In this document: positions 5,238 through 6,896 of the stretch, in pieces
How positions within the stretch are numbered: position 1 is the stretch's first letter
Layout of the letters: each line of letters begins with the position of its first letter
Assembly: GCA_028293265.1 (NCBI GenBank)
Contig: JAQGPB010000422.1
Span: 1 to 6,896, forward strand
Reading direction: 5' to 3'
Source of the DNA: Pedosphaera sp.
Lineage (GTDB): Bacteria; Verrucomicrobiota; Verrucomicrobiae; Limisphaerales; Pedosphaeraceae
Length of the DNA stretch: 6,896 nucleotides
Notes under the pieces: generated by a model
Told to the model about the DNA's origin: nothing
Databases searched by the model: none
Seen by the model: only the letters and a program-made list of their open reading frames with translations
Program-made: the position numbers and the translations under genes

Positions 5238-6164
5238 TTACCGTTCCATCGCCGTAAAAGTCGCTACCAGCGGGCGATGATCCGAGGCCAAACCCCAATT
5301 CGGCAAGGCCAAAACGTATGTTTCAGCCGGGTCCCATTCCCGTGCCATGCCATGGTTGAGCAGGATGTAATCCAGCCGAGAGTATGTATCTTCGACAGCA
5401 TAAAAATGCGTCCAAGCCACGTTTCGGTGGGTCAAACGCCGGTCGGAATGCGGCAGATCATCGCCGTTGCGCTCGGCGGGGCGCGTGTCCACCAACGCCT
5501 TCTTGCCGCGCCCAACGATGGTGCGCAGCGGCTGGGAATTGTGCAGATCATTGAAATCGCCCAAGACGATCAAATTAATGTTCGGCTTGGCTGCGAGGCA
5601 GGCGTCAATTTTCTCACGCAGAATTTTGGCCTCTTCCAGGCGCATGTCCGCTTCGTCGGCCGCGCCAATGGGCCGTTTGGATTTCAAATGCGCGGCCAGC
5701 AGCGTGAACGTGTAGCCGGGGTTCACCTGGATGTCCACCTGTGCAAAACCGCGGCTGACCTGAAATCGGCTGCCGTTCAGCAGATAGGAATCATTCGTGT
5801 GCGGCTGCCGCGCCGCGATGGGAAACCGGCTCAGCACGGCCACGTGAATATTCGTGTCAAACCCCGTGACATATTCCCAAAAAGGCAGGTCGAGGCCGTT
5901 GGTCTTGAGCGAGCGTTGCAGGTCGAAAAAGGCGTTCGTGCCGCCCATCTCCTCCAAAGCGATCACATCCGGTTTCAACGCGACAATGCTTTCACAAACC
6001 TTGGCCTTCGCCGCCTCGCCCTTGGCCGGCCGCGTGCCGCTGGGCTGATCGAGAAAATTTTCAACATTATAGGTGGCCACCCGAAAACTGTCGGCAGCTT
6101 GGAGCTGAAGCTGGAGGCAAAGCGCTAACAGTCCAATGGCTATGCGAAACGGGACGGAATCCAT
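5238..6164 (-). CDS. Exported endonuclease/exonuclease/phosphatase (EEP) family protein
   Basis: 308 residues from the ATG at 6164. Residues 1-23 are a signal peptide (MDSVPFR, then a hydrophobic IAIGLLALCLQLQ, then a QAA cleavage region), so the enzyme acts in the periplasm or outside the cell. The metal-dependent EEP fold (PF03372; DNase I, sphingomyelinase and inositol phosphatase relatives) is clear from ATYNVENF with Asn33, ALEEM with Glu71 and Glu72, SRGF with Arg139, AAHLKSKR with catalytic His159, LGDFND with Asp203 and Asn205, SRLDYIL with Asp265, and the terminal ASDHRPLV with Asp295 and His296. All catalytic positions look intact, so an active phosphodiesterase or phosphatase is likely. 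Whether the substrate is DNA, lipid or a sugar phosphate cannot be told. The frame is open to 6218, but the ATG there would put 18 extra residues before the signal peptide. A promoter directly upstream supports 6164. Confidence 0.9.
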   Translation of the reverse strand: MDSVPFRIAIGLLALCLQLQLQAADSFRVATYNVENFLDQPSGTRPAKGEAAKAKVCESIVALKPDVIALEEMGGTNAFFDLQRSLKTNGLDLPFWEYVTGFDTNIHVAVLSRFPIAARQPHTNDSYLLNGSRFQVSRGFAQVDIQVNPGYTFTLLAAHLKSKRPIGAADEADMRLEEAKILREKIDACLAAKPNINLIVLGDFNDLHNSQPLRTIVGRGKKALVDTRPAERNGDDLPHSDRRLTHRNVAWTHFYAVEDTYSRLDYILLNHGMAREWDPAETYVLALPNWGLASDHRPLVATFTAMER

Positions 6165-6170
6165 GCGAGC

Positions 6171-6199
6171 GTGATAAAGTTTTCGCGCCTGCAAGTCAA
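6171..6199 (-). promoter_or_regulatory. Sigma-70-like promoter of the EEP gene, giving a leaderless mRNA
   Basis: On the minus strand TTGACT (6194-6199, five of six bases matching the -35 consensus) is followed by a 17-base spacer and TATCAC (6171-6176, four of six matching the -10). The expected transcription start, about seven bases further on, falls on or beside the A of the ATG at 6164. That implies a leaderless transcript, which fits the absence of a Shine-Dalgarno sequence, and argues against the upstream ATG at 6218. Confidence 0.45.
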
Positions 6200-6536
6200 A
6201 GTAGAATTTGGCCCCCAAGAACTTGCAGACGATCTTCGCCTTGTCCCGGCCGTTTCGTTCTCGAGTTGTTGATCTGGTTGCAATGCATGCAGGTGATGTC
6301 CGCTGCGCGCCTCATTTTCCCTTTCAGACAGACTCCCCGCTTTCGGGGATGGCAGGACCCAGGCGAAATCTGCCATCCTCGCGCTGAATCACCCGTAATA
6401 TGCTTCCAAGCGTGTCATCAGAAATCGCGCGCCTTCGAGCCCCTGCTTGTAAAGATGCGGCTGGCGTGCGGTTTTTTCGGTTCAATGCTCCGATCCAAAC
6501 CGGTCCCAAACAACCATAACCGGCCATAAGCAAGCA
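6200..6536. other. Gene-free spacer between two divergent exported-protein genes
   Basis: About 340 bases with short open frames on both strands but no recognisable protein. The longest, 6266-6529 plus, has no domain, no ribosome binding site and a low-complexity-free but random-looking sequence. A 6-base-pair hairpin is present at 6334-6349 (TCCCCG, loop CTTT, CGGGGA) without a T-run. Promoters for the downstream plus-strand gene are expected here, but I cannot pick one with confidence. Confidence 0.5.
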
Positions 6537-6548
6537 ATGAGATCAACC

Positions 6549-6896
6549 ATGCCAACCAAAATACTCAAACTTATGAAACCGCATCGCTTAACCACCTCAA
6601 AAATAAAACTTATGCTGCGAACCCCATTCCGGGCCATCGCGCTCGCGCTTCTTGCCGGCGGCCTCAACCTGTGCGCGCAAACCGGGCCGTTCAGCCCGAC
6701 AAACTGGCCGCCAACCATCAATACGAATCTGACGATAGATTATCTGATTACCGACCCCAAGGCCGTCTTCGCCTCAACGCCGAGTTCCTGGGTTTCGACC
6801 ATCTCTTTCGCCGGCGGCGGGGACCAGGCATACAGCCCCATCACGCTCGACGGTTTGCTGGGCGATCAATCCAGCAGCGCGAACATGAACATTGCG
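6549..6896 (+). CDS. Secreted protein of unknown function, N-terminal part (cut by window edge)
   Basis: The plus strand is open from an ATG at 6549 to the last base, giving 116 residues; the C-terminus is outside the window. A basic N-terminal stretch (MPTKILKLMKPHR) leads into a signal peptide around residues 22-42, with the hydrophobic core AIALALLAGGLNL and a CAQT region that could be a signal peptidase I site. The mature part is rich in Pro, Thr, Ser and Asn (FSPTNWPPTINTNLTIDYLI, then a Gly-rich FAGGGDQAY), typical of extracellular beta-rich or cell-surface proteins. I do not recognise the family. In-frame ATGs at 6537, 6573 and 6612 are alternative starts. 6612 gives the most conventional signal peptide (MLRTPFRAIAL), while 6549 has a weak GAG seven bases upstream. 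A TAA at 6450-6452 bounds the frame. The minus-strand frame across it is a shadow. Confidence 0.7.
   Translation, partial: MPTKILKLMKPHRLTTSKIKLMLRTPFRAIALALLAGGLNLCAQTGPFSPTNWPPTINTNLTIDYLITDPKAVFASTPSSWVSTISFAGGGDQAYSPITLDGLLGDQSSSANMNIA

Noticed and set aside
5277..6128. 283-codon plus-strand frame over the EEP gene
   Set aside because: It is antisense to a gene with a full set of EEP catalytic motifs.
6334..6349. Hairpin TCCCCG/CGGGGA as a terminator
   Set aside because: No T-run follows on either strand and no gene ends nearby; both neighbouring genes start from this spacer.
6266..6529. 87-codon plus-strand frame in the right spacer
   Set aside because: It has no recognisable domain, signal peptide or ribosome binding site, and overlaps equally long frames on the other strand.

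Overview
The window looks like a piece of a GC-rich, Gram-negative chromosome, most likely from the Verrucomicrobiota (Pedosphaera/Limisphaerales-like) or a near relative. I base this on the secreted protein at the left edge, the intergenic heptamer and GAGAGGG-hairpin repeats, the poor Shine-Dalgarno signals and the gene mix. This is inference; no 16S or other firm taxonomic marker is present. There is no sign of phage, plasmid, IS transposase, CRISPR or tRNA/rRNA.

Layout, left to right. (1) 1-582, minus: the N-terminal 194 residues of an exported protein resembling the DUF5722 family, running off the left edge. (2) 583-859: a gene-free spacer with a heptamer tandem repeat and two inverted copies of a GC-rich hairpin element. 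(3) 860-1810, minus: accD (acetyl-CoA carboxylase carboxyltransferase beta subunit), fully recognisable but with an in-frame TAA at codon 126. (4) 1916-2662, minus: a ComF-type phosphoribosyltransferase, joined by a 4-base ATGA overlap to (5) 2659-3603, minus: a CPBP/Abi intramembrane protease. CPBP-comF-accD may be one transcription unit. (6) 3696-4553, plus: a compact Hanks-type Ser/Thr kinase with several altered active-site motifs. (7) 4631-5089, minus: a stand-alone receiver-domain response regulator, convergent with the kinase. (8) 5238-6164, minus: an exported endonuclease/exonuclease/phosphatase (EEP) family enzyme with a plausible promoter placed so that its mRNA would be leaderless. 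(9) 6165-6548: mostly empty spacer. (10) 6549-6896, plus: the N-terminus of a secreted protein of unknown function, cut by the right edge.

The genes do not form an obvious single pathway. accD is housekeeping fatty-acid synthesis. The kinase and receiver are signalling proteins without sequence-visible partners. The three exported proteins fit an organism with a large secretome. The two observations most worth checking are the nonsense codon inside the presumably essential accD and the degenerate active site of the kinase.
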